Positions 52,374-61,288 are shown, counted from the stretch's first letter. The stretch: DNA of 64,000 nucleotides from Xanthomonas sontii (GCF_040529055.1 NZ_CP132342.1:1734001-1798000), one strand, 5' to 3'. A program made the numbers and translations. The notes: generated by a model not told the origin, from the letters alone.

Positions 52374-54221
52374 ATGGCCGCAGCCGTTCCTTCTTTTGAC
52401 GCACCAGCTATGCAGACCATCGCCAAACACGATGCTTGGGACCGCTGGCGGCTGCCGTTGCTGGCGCTGGCCGTCGTCCTGATCGTCATCCTGCCCTCGC
52501 TGCTGCTGCGGCAGATGAATGCCAGCACCCTGCGTGCGGCGGACTGGGTCGGCCACAGCCAGGAAGTGACCGCCACCTTGAACGCGATGGAAGCGGACAT
52601 GCGCGACATGGAGTCGGCGGCGATGGCGATGTCGCACGGCGTGCAGTCGCCGATCCTGACCGCGCGCCTGCAGCAGGCGCGCAACTCGATGCAGCCGACG
52701 CTGGCGCACCTGGCCGAGTTGACCCGCGACAACCCGGACCAGCAGATCCGCGTCGGCCGCCTGCAGAGCACGCTGGAGCGACGCGGCCTGATCGCCGAGC
52801 GGATCGCGCAGACCCGCGATCCGGAGCGGATCCGCGCGCTGATCCAGGACATGACCTCCGACAATCCAGTGCGCGGCCTGATCGCCGAGCTGCAGCGGCG
52901 CGAGGACGAACTGCTGAGCGAGCGGACCGCCGACGCCGAGCAGCGCCGCATGCTCGCCTCGATGATGAGCTGGACCTCGCTGGTGGTGCAGCTGTTGTTG
53001 CTGGGCCTGGTGATCTGGCTGTTGCAACGGCAGATCGGCCGGCGCCTGGACGCCGAGCGCCACATGCTGCGCGCCAACGGCCGCGCCGCGGCGGTGCTGC
53101 AGACCGTGCGCGAGCCGATCGTGCTGCTCGACAACGGCCAGCGCATGCTGATGCACAACACCGCCTTCGCCGAACTGTACGGCATGGACCTGGCGGATCC
53201 GCCGAAGCTGCTCGCCGACGTCGGCGACGGCGTCTGGCAGGATCCGGTGATCGTGCAGCGCTTGGCCGACGTGCTGCTGCGCGGACGCGAATTGTGGGAT
53301 TTCGAGCACGAACAACTTGGCGCGGACGGCGTACCAAGGACCATGCTGCTGAATGCGCGGCGCATGCCGCTGCCGGACAGCGAGGACGAAGTGGTCTTGA
53401 TGACGGTCAGCGACATCACCCTGCAGAAAACCGCGCAACAGCGCATCCAGGAACTGAACCGGCAGCTGGAGGGCAAGATCGAGCAGGTGTCCGAAGTCAA
53501 TCGCGAACTGGAGGCGTTCAGCTACTCGGTCTCGCACGACCTGCGCGCGCCGCTGCGCCATGTCGCCGGCTTCGCCGACAAGCTGGTTCGCCATCTGGGC
53601 GATGGCGCCGACGAGAAGAGCCGCCACTACCTGGAGGTGATCGGCACCTCGGCGCGGCGCATGGCCTCGCTGATCGACGACCTGCTGGTGTACTCGCGCC
53701 TGGGCCGCAGTGCGCTGCGCCTGCAGGCGGTGGACATGCAGTCGCTGGTGGCGGAGACGCGTTCGGTGCTCGACGCCAACTACCAGTCCGACCATGGCGA
53801 CAGCGGGCATCGCATCGAATGGAGCATCGCGCCGTTGCCGATTCTGGTCGCCGACGAAAACATGATGCGCCAGCTGTGGCTGAACCTGCTCGGCAATGCG
53901 GTCAAGTACAGCGCCAAGCGCGAGGTCGCGCAGATCGAGGTCGGCTACCAGGTGCAGCCGGACGGCAGCCATCACTTCAGCGTGCGCGACAATGGCGCAG
54001 GCTTCGACATGACCTATGCGGCCAAGCTGTTCGGCGTGTTCCAGCGCCTGCACAAGGCCAGCGAGTATTCCGGCACCGGCATCGGCCTAGCCAGCGTGCG
54101 CCGCGTGCTGACCCGCCATGGCGGCCATATCTGGGCCGAGTCCGCCCCCGACCAGGGCGCCACCTTCCATTTCGTCTTGCCCCCGGCGCCCGAAGCGCCC
54201 ACTACCGAGTTCATCGCATGA
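52374..54221 (+). CDS. Membrane sensor histidine kinase (CHASE3-like, PAS, HisKA)
   Basis: 615 residues from ATG 52374; ATG 52410 is an alternative. Two membrane helices (about 27-45 and 200-220) bracket a periplasmic helical CHASE3-like domain (about 48-198). Then come a PAS domain (about 235-350), a coiled linker with repeated QELNRQLEG/SEVNRELE, HisKA with phospho-His in SYSVSHDLRAPLRH, and HATPase_c with NLLGNAVKY, DNGAGFD and GTGIGLA. This catalytic core resembles phytochrome-type kinases without a chromophore domain. Its stop overlaps the response-regulator ATG by 4 bp. Confidence 0.92.
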   Translation: MAAAVPSFDAPAMQTIAKHDAWDRWRLPLLALAVVLIVILPSLLLRQMNASTLRAADWVGHSQEVTATLNAMEADMRDMESAAMAMSHGVQSPILTARLQQARNSMQPTLAHLAELTRDNPDQQIRVGRLQSTLERRGLIAERIAQTRDPERIRALIQDMTSDNPVRGLIAELQRREDELLSERTADAEQRRMLASMMSWTSLVVQLLLLGLVIWLLQRQIGRRLDAERHMLRANGRAAAVLQTVREPIVLLDNGQRMLMHNTAFAELYGMDLADPPKLLADVGDGVWQDPVIVQRLADVLLRGRELWDFEHEQLGADGVPRTMLLNARRMPLPDSEDEVVLMTVSDITLQKTAQQRIQELNRQLEGKIEQVSEVNRELEAFSYSVSHDLRAPLRHVAGFADKLVRHLGDGADEKSRHYLEVIGTSARRMASLIDDLLVYSRLGRSALRLQAVDMQSLVAETRSVLDANYQSDHGDSGHRIEWSIAPLPILVADENMMRQLWLNLLGNAVKYSAKREVAQIEVGYQVQPDGSHHFSVRDNGAGFDMTYAAKLFGVFQRLHKASEYSGTGIGLASVRRVLTRHGGHIWAESAPDQGATFHFVLPPAPEAPTTEFIA

Positions 54222-54658
54222 CCGCCATCCGCACCATCCTGCTTGCCGAAGACAGCCCCGCCGATGCCGAAATGGCGGTGGATGCGTTGCGCGACGCGCG
54301 TCTGGCCAATCCCATCGTGCACGTCGAGGACGGCGTGGAAGCGATGGACTACCTGCTGCGCCGCGGCGCCTATGCCGACCGCGAGGAAGGCCTGCCGGCG
54401 GTGCTGCTGCTGGACATCAAGATGCCGCGCATGGACGGCCTGGAAGTGCTCAAACTGGTGCGCAGCGAGGAGTCGCTCAAGCGCCTGCCGGTGGTGATCC
54501 TGTCGTCCTCGCGCGAGGAAAGCGACCTGGCCCGCAGCTGGGACCTGGGCGTGAACGCGTACGTGGTCAAGCCGGTGGACGTGGACCAGTTCTTCACCGC
54601 GGTGAAGACCCTGGGCACCTTCTGGGCGCTGATCAACCAGGCGCCGGACAAAGAGTAA
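54218..54658 (+). CDS. Single-domain response regulator (Rcp1-like)
   Basis: 146 residues, a lone receiver domain: acidic pair LAEDSPAD, phosphoacceptor Asp in LLLDIKMPRMDG, switch Ser in VILSSSREESD, and Lys in VVKPVDVDQF. The long loop with RRGAYADREEG is typical of Rcp1-type regulators that pair with phytochrome-like kinases. It is translationally coupled to the kinase gene and has no output domain, so it probably relays phosphate or binds a partner. Confidence 0.92.
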   Translation: MTAIRTILLAEDSPADAEMAVDALRDARLANPIVHVEDGVEAMDYLLRRGAYADREEGLPAVLLLDIKMPRMDGLEVLKLVRSEESLKRLPVVILSSSREESDLARSWDLGVNAYVVKPVDVDQFFTAVKTLGTFWALINQAPDKE

Positions 54659-54664
54659 GCGCGC

Positions 54665-56179
54665 ATGCCCACCACCGGCCCCAGGCTTGGCCCGATCCGG
54701 ATCCTCATGGTCGAGGATTCGCCGGAGGATGCCGAGCTGCTGTCCGACCAGTTGCTGGACGCCGGCCTGGAGGCGACCTTCCGCCGCGTGGAAAGCGAGC
54801 CGACCCTGCGCGAGGCGCTGGGCGAGTTCGCCCCGGACATCGTGCTGTCGGACCTGAGCATGCCCGGGTTCTCCGGGCACGAGGCGCTGCGGGTGGTGCG
54901 CGAGGACGGCAATGCGGTGCCCTTCATCTTCGTCTCCGGCACCATCGGCGAGGAGACCGCGGTGGAGGCGCTGCGCGACGGCGCCAACGACTACATCATC
55001 AAGCACAACCCGACCCGCCTGCCGTCGGCGGTGGCGCGCGCGATCCGCGAGGCCCGCACCGAGCGCGAGCGGCAGCGGGTGGAGCGCGAACTGATGCGCG
55101 CGCAGCGGCTGGAGAGCCTGGCCCTGCTCGCCGCCGGCCTCAGCCACGACCTGCGCAACATCCTGCAGCCGCTGCTGATCGTGCCGGAACTGATCGTCGG
55201 TCGCAGCGACGATCCGCAACTGCGGCACCTGGCCGACGTCATCGCCGAGTGCGGCCGGCGCGGCCACGAGATGGCCGAGTCGATGCTGTCGTTCGTGCGC
55301 GGCTCGCGCACGCCCAGCGAGCCGGTGCGCATCGCCGAGCTGTTCCAGGCGGTGCAGATGCTGCTCAAGAGCAGCCTGCCGGAGCGGGTGACGCTGCAGG
55401 CGGACGTGGCCGATCCGGCGCTGTCGATCGAAGCCAACTACACCGAACTGCAGCAGTGCCTGCTCAACCTCGGCCTCAACGCCATCCAGGCCATGCCCGA
55501 CGGCGGCCAGCTGAGCTTCTCGGCGGCGCCGGCGATCGGTGCCGACGGCAGCGAGCAGGTGCGCATCCTGGTCCGCGACAGCGGCATGGGCATGGATGCG
55601 GAGACCCAGGCGCGGCTGTTCAGTCCCTTCTTCACCACCAAGCCGGACGGCACCGGCCTGGGCCTGATCTCGTGCAAGCGCATCGTCGAGAGCTACGGTG
55701 GCCGGATCGGCGTGGACAGCACGCCGGGCCAGGGCACCTGCTTCGAATTGCTGATCCCGCTGCGCGCGCCGGTGCCGTCGTTCGAGCCGGAGCCGTCGCT
55801 GCCGATGGGCAAGGGCCAGCGCGTGCTCCTCGTCGACGGCGAGGCCACGCGCCTGTCGCTGCTCGGCAATGCGCTGTCCAGCCAGGGCTACCGTCCGCAG
55901 TTGGCGTCCGATGGCGCCGCCGCGCTGCGCGACGTCGAGGAACACGGCCTGCCGGACCTGGTGATCGTCGACAGCGACATCATCCTGCTGTCGGCGGTAC
56001 GCCTGCTGCTGGCGCTGCAGGACCTGGGCTACCAGGGCCCGGCGATCGTCCTCGAGGACACCGGCACCACCCTGGAGCGCGACCACTTCCCCGCCGACAT
56101 CGCCGTGCACGTCCTGCGCAAGCCGCTGGAAATGCAGCGCGTGTTCCGGGCTGTGGCGCATGCCCTCGAAAGCGGCTGA
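54665..56179 (+). CDS. Hybrid histidine kinase with receiver domains at both ends
   Basis: 504 residues. An N-terminal receiver (about 11-130) has phosphoacceptor Asp in VLSDLSMPGFSG and Lys in IIKHNP. A HisKA-like helix pair follows with phospho-His in GLSHDLRNILQPL, then HATPase_c with NLGLNAIQAM, DSGMGMD and GTGLGL, and a C-terminal receiver (about 385-504). The last receiver keeps Asp (VIVDSD) and Lys (LRKPLE), but Glu stands where the switch Ser/Thr is expected. There is no membrane helix, so it is cytosolic. It starts 6 bp after the response regulator, completing a three-gene phosphorelay operon without a DNA-binding output. Confidence 0.9.
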   Translation: MPTTGPRLGPIRILMVEDSPEDAELLSDQLLDAGLEATFRRVESEPTLREALGEFAPDIVLSDLSMPGFSGHEALRVVREDGNAVPFIFVSGTIGEETAVEALRDGANDYIIKHNPTRLPSAVARAIREARTERERQRVERELMRAQRLESLALLAAGLSHDLRNILQPLLIVPELIVGRSDDPQLRHLADVIAECGRRGHEMAESMLSFVRGSRTPSEPVRIAELFQAVQMLLKSSLPERVTLQADVADPALSIEANYTELQQCLLNLGLNAIQAMPDGGQLSFSAAPAIGADGSEQVRILVRDSGMGMDAETQARLFSPFFTTKPDGTGLGLISCKRIVESYGGRIGVDSTPGQGTCFELLIPLRAPVPSFEPEPSLPMGKGQRVLLVDGEATRLSLLGNALSSQGYRPQLASDGAAALRDVEEHGLPDLVIVDSDIILLSAVRLLLALQDLGYQGPAIVLEDTGTTLERDHFPADIAVHVLRKPLEMQRVFRAVAHALESG

Positions 56180-56469
56180 GGTGCTGGGAATGGGGATGGG
56201 GGAATCGGGAATGGGAAAGGCAAAAGCCAAAGCCAAAGCCAAAGCAGATGCTCATTGCTGCATGGCGACCGTATCTCCAGCGCCAGCTGCGCGATGACGT
56301 GACTCGTTTATCTGGAGTCACCGAGAGAGGCAAGGCTCACCGGATCCGATAAGTGCAGCTTGGAACGCAAGGGCAACGGATTGACGCCTCAGCGGCCATC
56401 ATGTCTCAGCGCAAGCTCCGCGATCCGGCTGTTCCGATTCCCCATTCCCAATTCCCCAATCCCGGCCTT
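56180..56469. repeat. Intergenic GGGAAT-type inverted pair with internal AAAGCC repeats
   Basis: The left arm GGGAATGGGGATGGGGGAAT (from 56186) and the right arm of ATTCCCC units (about 56438-56463) lie 220 bp apart between the hybrid kinase and the Anbu gene. The interior starts with four AAAGCC copies (about 56223-56246) and then about 180 bp with no gene, promoter or terminator that I can support. Confidence 0.8.
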
Positions 56470-57309
56470 TCACTGCTGCGCCGACTGGTCTTCCGGGTCG
56501 CGGCGGGCGGGGGAGCGGCGGGGGGGCAGGGGCGGCAGGGCGTCGCGCGATTCGGTGTCGTGGTCGGCGGACAGGGCCGGTTCCCAGGGGAAGCGCGGCA
56601 GGGTGCGCACGGCGTTCTCCAGCTTGCGCGACCAGGTGTCGTGGATCTCGGCGTACAGGGGGGTGTCGGCTTCCAGGCGCATGCGCTCGGTCACCCGCAG
56701 GTCGTTGCGGCGGATCAGCGCCACATCGATCGGCATGCCCACCGACAGGTTGGAACGGATGGTCGAGTCCAGCGACACCAGGGCGGTGCGCGCGGCGTCT
56801 TCCAGTTGCATCTCCGAGCGGATGATGCGGTCCAGGATCGGCTTGCCGTACTTGGATTCGCCGATCTGCAGGTACGGCGTTTCCGGCGAGGTGGCGATGG
56901 CGTTGCCGAGCGGATAGATCATGTACAGCCCGGGCCGTTCGCCGGCGATCTGCCCGCCCAGGATCAGCGTCGACTGCACGTTGATGCCGCTGTGCTGCGA
57001 TTGCTCGGACAGCTTGACCTGGCTGGAGGCCAGCACGTCGCCGACGTATTCGGCGACCTCGAACAGGTGCCGGAAGGTGCGCAGGCTGCGCGGCGCGTCC
57101 GGATCGTCGGCGTCGCGCTGCAGGCGCGAAAGGGTCAGCTGCGTGGTCGCCAGGTTGCCGGCCGACATCAGCGCGAACACCGCCTGGCCCGGATACTCGA
57201 ACACATGCAGCTTGCGGTGGACGCGGACGTCGTCCAGCGAGGCGTTGGTGCGGGTGTCAGCGGCGAAGACCAGGCCTTCGTCCACTTCGATGCCGACGCA
57301 ATATGTCAT
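56470..57309 (-). CDS. Anbu proteasome-like N-terminal-nucleophile peptidase
   Basis: 279 residues, beginning MTYCVGI so that removal of Met exposes Thr1, the nucleophile. Asp17 (in FAADTRTN) and Lys32 (in VHRKLHVF) complete the proteasome-type triad. The length exceeds HslV (about 175) and fits Anbu, the bacterial 'ancestral beta subunit', which lacks a dedicated ATPase partner. The C-terminal 30 residues are Pro/Arg-rich. A TAGAAT -10-like box lies about 30 bp upstream on the minus strand. In many genomes Anbu clusters with a transglutaminase-like protease, an alpha-E protein and a permuted ATP-grasp; none is present here. Confidence 0.9.
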   Translation of the reverse strand: MTYCVGIEVDEGLVFAADTRTNASLDDVRVHRKLHVFEYPGQAVFALMSAGNLATTQLTLSRLQRDADDPDAPRSLRTFRHLFEVAEYVGDVLASSQVKLSEQSQHSGINVQSTLILGGQIAGERPGLYMIYPLGNAIATSPETPYLQIGESKYGKPILDRIIRSEMQLEDAARTALVSLDSTIRSNLSVGMPIDVALIRRNDLRVTERMRLEADTPLYAEIHDTWSRKLENAVRTLPRFPWEPALSADHDTESRDALPPLPPRRSPARRDPEDQSAQQ

Positions 57310-57405
57310 GGCGCTGCCGAAAACCGGGTACGTCCCGATTCTATGGGGGCGGCTCGGGCTTGGCTAGCCGTTGACGCTCGCGGTCGCGGCATGCGCGAAT
57401 AGCGC

Positions 57406-57930
57406 ATGACCACCGTGCTTCTGAGCCTGGGCAGCAACCTGCGCCCGCATCACCACCTGGCCGCGGCGATCGCGGCGCTGCGCCGGCAGTTCGGTGCGGT
57501 CGCGGTGTCGCCGACCTATCGCACCGCGGCGGTCGGTTTCGACGGGCCGGCCTTCCTGAACAACGCAGTGGCGCTGCAGACCGACTGGGAGCTGGCGCCG
57601 CTGGACGACTGGCTGCATGCGCTGGAGGACGCGCACGGGCGCGACCGCAGCGGCCCGCGCTTCAGCGACCGCACCCTGGACATCGACGTGGTGTTCTACG
57701 GCGACCGCATCGTCGAAGGCCCCGGCCACCTGCGCATCCCGCGGCCCGAGCTGCGCCACGCCTTCGTGCTCAAGCCGCTGGCGGACATCGCCGCCGACTT
57801 CGTCGACCCGGTCAGCGGCCAAACCCTGGGCACGCTATGGCAGGCGCATGCGGAGCATGGGAAGGTGTTCGAAGTGGTCGAGTTGGTTGATGAAGCCGGG
57901 AATGGGGAATCGGGATTGGGGAATCGGTAG
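57406..57930 (+). CDS. folK: 2-amino-4-hydroxy-6-hydroxymethyldihydropteridine diphosphokinase
   Basis: 174 residues. HPPK motifs are LSLGSNLRPHHHL, PAFLNNAVALQTD, the catalytic FSDRTLDIDVVFYG and IPRPELRHAFVLKPL. It transfers pyrophosphate from ATP to 6-hydroxymethyl-dihydropterin in folate synthesis. The final residues (EAGNGESGLGNR) are encoded by a GGGAAT-type repeat that supplies the terminal codons and the stop, so the C-terminus is repeat-derived. It is transcribed divergently from Anbu; TTGACG at 57371 is a possible -35 element. Confidence 0.95.
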   Translation: MTTVLLSLGSNLRPHHHLAAAIAALRRQFGAVAVSPTYRTAAVGFDGPAFLNNAVALQTDWELAPLDDWLHALEDAHGRDRSGPRFSDRTLDIDVVFYGDRIVEGPGHLRIPRPELRHAFVLKPLADIAADFVDPVSGQTLGTLWQAHAEHGKVFEVVELVDEAGNGESGLGNR

Positions 57931-58042
57931 AGCTGGGCGCCGGGCCGATCGTCGCGCTGTCATGGCGCGGCCTGGCGTAGCGCTCAGCAATGGCGGGAAA
58001 GAGGGCGCGCTTGTCGATTCCCCATTCCCTATTCCCGGTTCC
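57896..58042. repeat. Inverted pair of GGGAAT-type arrays, left arm within folK
   Basis: The left arm GGGAATGGGGAATCGGGATT (from 57899) runs through the folK stop. The right arm of ATTCCCC/ATTCCCT units (about 58017-58040) ends just before the folM stop on the other strand. They are about 90 bp apart. Confidence 0.85.
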
Positions 58043-58048
58043 CAGCCT

Positions 58049-58783
58049 TCAAGTCAGCCCGCGTCCGCCATCCACCCGCACGGTCTGCCCGGTGACGAAG
58101 CTGGCGTCGTCGAGCAGCCAGCGCACGGTGTCGGCGATTTCCTCGACCTGGCCGGTGCGTGCCAGCGGGGTGCGTGCCAGCAGGGCCTGCTGCGCGGCGG
58201 CGTCCTTGCCGGCGTCGGGCCACAGGATCGCGCCGGGGGCGATGGCGTTGACGCGGACCTGCGGCGCCAGTTCCAGCGCCAGCGAGCGGGTCAGCATCGC
58301 CAGGGCGGCCTTGGCTGCGCTGTACAGCGGATGCGCGCGCAGCGGCGTTTCCGCGTGCAGGTCGGTGAGGTTGACGATCGCGCCGCCGTGCTGGCGCAGT
58401 TGCGAGGCGGCGGCCTGCGCCAGGAACAGCGGCGCGCGCGCGTTGACCGCGAACAGGTCGTCCCATTGTGCCGGTGTGGCCTCGTGCAACGGCGTGGGAT
58501 AGAAGTTGGAGGCGTTGTTGACCAGTGCGTCGAGGCGGCCGAAGCGCGCCACGCACTGCGCCACCAGGTCGGGTAGCTGCGCGGTGTCGCGCAGGTCGGC
58601 GTGCAGGGTCAGTGTGCTGCCGGCGCGCAGGGATTCCAGTTCCTGTGCCAGCGCCTGCAGCTCGGCCTGCGAGGTGTGCGCATGCAGGGCCACGTCATAG
58701 CCGGCCGCGTGCAGGCGCCGGGCGATGCCGGCGCCGATGCGCCGCGCGCTGCCGGTGATCAGGGCGACTTTGGTCTGGGTCAT
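58049..58783 (-). CDS. folM: Pteridine reductase/dihydromonapterin reductase-like SDR
   Basis: 244 residues from the ATG at 58783. The N-terminal cofactor motif reads TGSARRIGAGIA: the TGxxxRxG form with Arg, characteristic of pteridine reductases rather than the TGxxxGxG of ordinary short-chain dehydrogenases. Other motifs are VNNASNF, the catalytic YSAAKAAL and NAIAPGAI. It likely reduces dihydropterins or monapterin with NADPH. The convergent neighbour folK supports a pterin role. Confidence 0.88.
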   Translation of the reverse strand: MTQTKVALITGSARRIGAGIARRLHAAGYDVALHAHTSQAELQALAQELESLRAGSTLTLHADLRDTAQLPDLVAQCVARFGRLDALVNNASNFYPTPLHEATPAQWDDLFAVNARAPLFLAQAAASQLRQHGGAIVNLTDLHAETPLRAHPLYSAAKAALAMLTRSLALELAPQVRVNAIAPGAILWPDAGKDAAAQQALLARTPLARTGQVEEIADTVRWLLDDASFVTGQTVRVDGGRGLT

Positions 58784-58837
58784 GTACGGGTTCCATGCTC
58801 GGCTATGCTGTGCATTGTCCACGCAATCGCGCAGCGC

Positions 58838-60022
58838 ATGCCCACCGACCTTCCTTTGCCCGATGCCACCGCGCTGGCCCACAGCGAGCGCCTGGCCGCA
58901 CATCTGCGCGCCGAGATCGCCGCCGCTGGCGGGGCCATTCCGTTCTCGCGCTTCATGGAGCTGGCGCTGTACGCGCCCGGCCTGGGCTACTACAGCGCCG
59001 GCAGCAGCAAGTTCGGCGAAGAGGGCGATTTCGTCACCGCGCCGGAACTGGGACCGCTGTTCGCCGCCACCGTGTCCAATGCGTTGGCGCCGGTGCTGCA
59101 GCAACTCGGGCCGCAGGCGCGCATGCTGGAAGTGGGGGGCGGCAGCGGCGCGTTCGCCGAGGTCATGCTCAAGCGCCTGCTGGCGCTGGATGCGCTGCCC
59201 GAGCGCTATGCGATCCTGGAGCCCAGCGCCGATCTGCGCGAACGGCAACGCGAGCGCCTGGCGCGCGCGCTGATCCCGCCGGTGTTCGAGTTGGTGGAAT
59301 GGCTGGACCGGCCGTTCGACGACGACTGGAACGGCGTGCTGTTCGCCAACGAGGTGATCGACGCCCTGCCGACGCCGCGCTTCGCGCTGCGCGACGGCGA
59401 GGTGTTCGAGGAAACCGTGACGCTGGATGGCGAGGGCCGCTTCCGCCGCGGCGAACAGCCGGCCGATCCGCTGCTGGCGGCGGCGGTGCGGCACATCGAA
59501 CGCTATCTGCAGGCGCCGTTCGCCGACGGCTACCGTTCCGAATTGCTGCCGCAGTTGCCGTACTGGATCCAGGCGGTGGCCGGCGGCCTGCGCAGCGGCG
59601 CGATGCTGTTCGTGGACTACGGCTATCCGCGCCGCGAGTTCTATCTGCCCGAGCGCGACGACGGCACCTTGCGTGCTTTCTACCGGCATCGCACGCATGC
59701 CGATCCGTACCGCTGGCCGGGCCTGCAGGACCTGACCGCGTCGGTGGACTTCACCGCGCTGGCCGAGGCCGGCACCGGGGCGGGCTTCGACCTGGCCGGT
59801 TACTGCAATCAGGCCAGCTTCCTGCTCGGCAACGGCCTGGACGCGCTGCTGGCCGAGGCCGAGGCGCGCAGCGACGCAGCCGCGCAACTGCGCCTGCGTC
59901 AGCAGGTGAAGCAGCTGACCCTGCCCAGCGAGATGGGCGAGCGTTTCCAGGTGATGGGCTTCGAGCGCGACGTGTCGCTGGCGCCGGCGTTCCTGTCCGG
60001 CGACCTGACCTGGCGGCTGTGA
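58838..60022 (+). CDS. MidA/NDUFAF7-like SAM-dependent methyltransferase
   Basis: 394 residues from ATG 58838. PFSRFMELALYAPGLGYYSAG and GDFVTAPELGPLFA are the family hallmarks, followed by SAM motif LEVGGGSGAFAEVML and VLFANEVIDALPTPRF. The mitochondrial homologue NDUFAF7/MidA methylates an arginine of a complex I subunit; the bacterial target is unproven. It is divergent from folM, and the stop overlaps the next ATG by 1 bp (TGATG). Confidence 0.9.
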   Translation: MPTDLPLPDATALAHSERLAAHLRAEIAAAGGAIPFSRFMELALYAPGLGYYSAGSSKFGEEGDFVTAPELGPLFAATVSNALAPVLQQLGPQARMLEVGGGSGAFAEVMLKRLLALDALPERYAILEPSADLRERQRERLARALIPPVFELVEWLDRPFDDDWNGVLFANEVIDALPTPRFALRDGEVFEETVTLDGEGRFRRGEQPADPLLAAAVRHIERYLQAPFADGYRSELLPQLPYWIQAVAGGLRSGAMLFVDYGYPRREFYLPERDDGTLRAFYRHRTHADPYRWPGLQDLTASVDFTALAEAGTGAGFDLAGYCNQASFLLGNGLDALLAEAEARSDAAAQLRLRQQVKQLTLPSEMGERFQVMGFERDVSLAPAFLSGDLTWRL

Positions 60023-60417
60023 TGGCGGCAGTGCGCGACTTCCGCTGGCCCTGGCTGTGGCTGGGGCTGTGGTGGCTGGGCATCGCGGTGCTGATCTACG
60101 TGTGCCTGATGCCGCACCCGCCGCAGTTGTCTGACCTGCCCGACACCGACAAGGTCGAGCACTTCATCGCCTACCTGGTGCTGGCCGCCGCGGCCGTGCA
60201 AGTGTATGCCGGGCCGCGCGCCTGGACCTGGGCCGCGCTGGGTCTGCTGGCGCTGGGCGTGGGCATCGAATTCGCGCAGGGCGCCTGGACCACCACGCGC
60301 TCGGCCGATCCGCTGGATGCCCTGGCCGACGCCCTGGGCGTGGCGGCCGGCATGGCCACCGCGGCCACGCCTTGGCGCGATCTGCTGTGGCGGCTGGAGC
60401 GCGGCAGCCGCCGTTGA
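60022..60417 (+). CDS. VanZ-family small membrane protein
   Basis: 131 residues with about four membrane helices. VanZ-like features are LMPHPPQLSDLPDTDKVEHFIAY, here Asp-Lys-x-x-His-Phe, and GVGIEFAQGAWTTTRSADPLDALADALGVAAG. The start codon shares one base with the upstream stop, so it is coupled to the methyltransferase. The family is named after a teicoplanin-resistance accessory gene, but most members have other, unknown roles. Confidence 0.85.
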   Translation: MAAVRDFRWPWLWLGLWWLGIAVLIYVCLMPHPPQLSDLPDTDKVEHFIAYLVLAAAAVQVYAGPRAWTWAALGLLALGVGIEFAQGAWTTTRSADPLDALADALGVAAGMATAATPWRDLLWRLERGSRR

Positions 60418-60571
60418 GCGACGTGACCGCGCGGTCTACGGCGTCGGCCAAGTTGTGGAATCCCAGGCCGCGCGCAAGGCGCGGCACGCGTACCGCGGCC
60501 TAGAGTGCCGGCGCCGGGCAGGTGTCCGGTCGCCGCGCGGCGACTCCGCGCGCCTGTGCAGGAGAACACGC

Positions 60572-61288
60572 ATGCAAGCACGCTACTCCCCCCGTGCCGC
60601 GCGCGGCGCCGGCCTGTTCGCCGCGCTGTGCCTGGCCATCAGTGCCGCCGCACCCGCCAACGCTGCCTGGAACGATGTCTGCAGCGGCACCGCCACCTAC
60701 ACCAGTTCCGGCTATTCCGGCGGCGCGCTGCTGCTGGATCCCATCGACCCGACCGCCACGATCGCCGCGCTGAACCCGACGCAGCTCAACTATGGTGGCG
60801 TCCAGGCGGCACTGGCCGGTGCCTACCTGCAGGTGCAGGGACCGCGCGGTACGGTCACCGTGTACGTCACCGACCTGTATCCGGAGGGCGCCGACTGCGG
60901 GCTGGACCTGTCGCCCAATGCCTTCGCCGCGATCGGCGACACCAGCGCCGGGCGCATCCCGATCCGCTGGCAGGTGGTGGCCGCACCGGTCACCGGCAAC
61001 GTGGTGTACCGGATCAAGGAGGGCAGCTCGCAATACTGGGCGGCGATCCAGGTGCGCAACCACCGCTATCCGGTGGTGAAGTTCGAATACAGGAAGAACG
61101 GCGACTGGGTCAGCCTGCCGAAGACCGCGTACAACCATTTCGTCGGCGAGCAGATGGGCGCGCAACTGCTGGAGATCCGCCTCACCGACATCCGCGGCCA
61201 GGTGGTCACCGACACCCTCGGCGCGCTGCCCAGTCAGGGCGACAAGGGCGTGTACTTCGCCGACGGACACGTGCAGTTCCCGCGCTGA
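60572..61288 (+). CDS. Secreted bacterial expansin (EXLX1-like)
   Basis: 238 residues with AGGAG before the ATG. A signal peptide ends at ANA|AWN. Domain D1 is a double-psi beta-barrel (about 38-130) with GTATYTSSGYSGGALLLDPI and the functional Asp101 in VYVTDLYPEG; D2 is a CBM63-type domain (about 135-238) with YRIKEGSSQYWAAIQVRNH and terminal HVQFPR. Compared from memory with Bacillus subtilis EXLX1, most conserved blocks are nearly identical, including both domains. Expansins loosen cellulose networks without hydrolysis. Plant-associated bacteria are known to exchange such genes laterally. Its only close neighbour is a TonB receptor, convergent. Confidence 0.95.
   Translation: MQARYSPRAARGAGLFAALCLAISAAAPANAAWNDVCSGTATYTSSGYSGGALLLDPIDPTATIAALNPTQLNYGGVQAALAGAYLQVQGPRGTVTVYVTDLYPEGADCGLDLSPNAFAAIGDTSAGRIPIRWQVVAAPVTGNVVYRIKEGSSQYWAAIQVRNHRYPVVKFEYRKNGDWVSLPKTAYNHFVGEQMGAQLLEIRLTDIRGQVVTDTLGALPSQGDKGVYFADGHVQFPR

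Noticed and set aside
60022..60417. VanZ-like gene as glycopeptide resistance
   Set aside because: No van cluster is present, and VanZ-family proteins are widespread small membrane proteins with unrelated roles.
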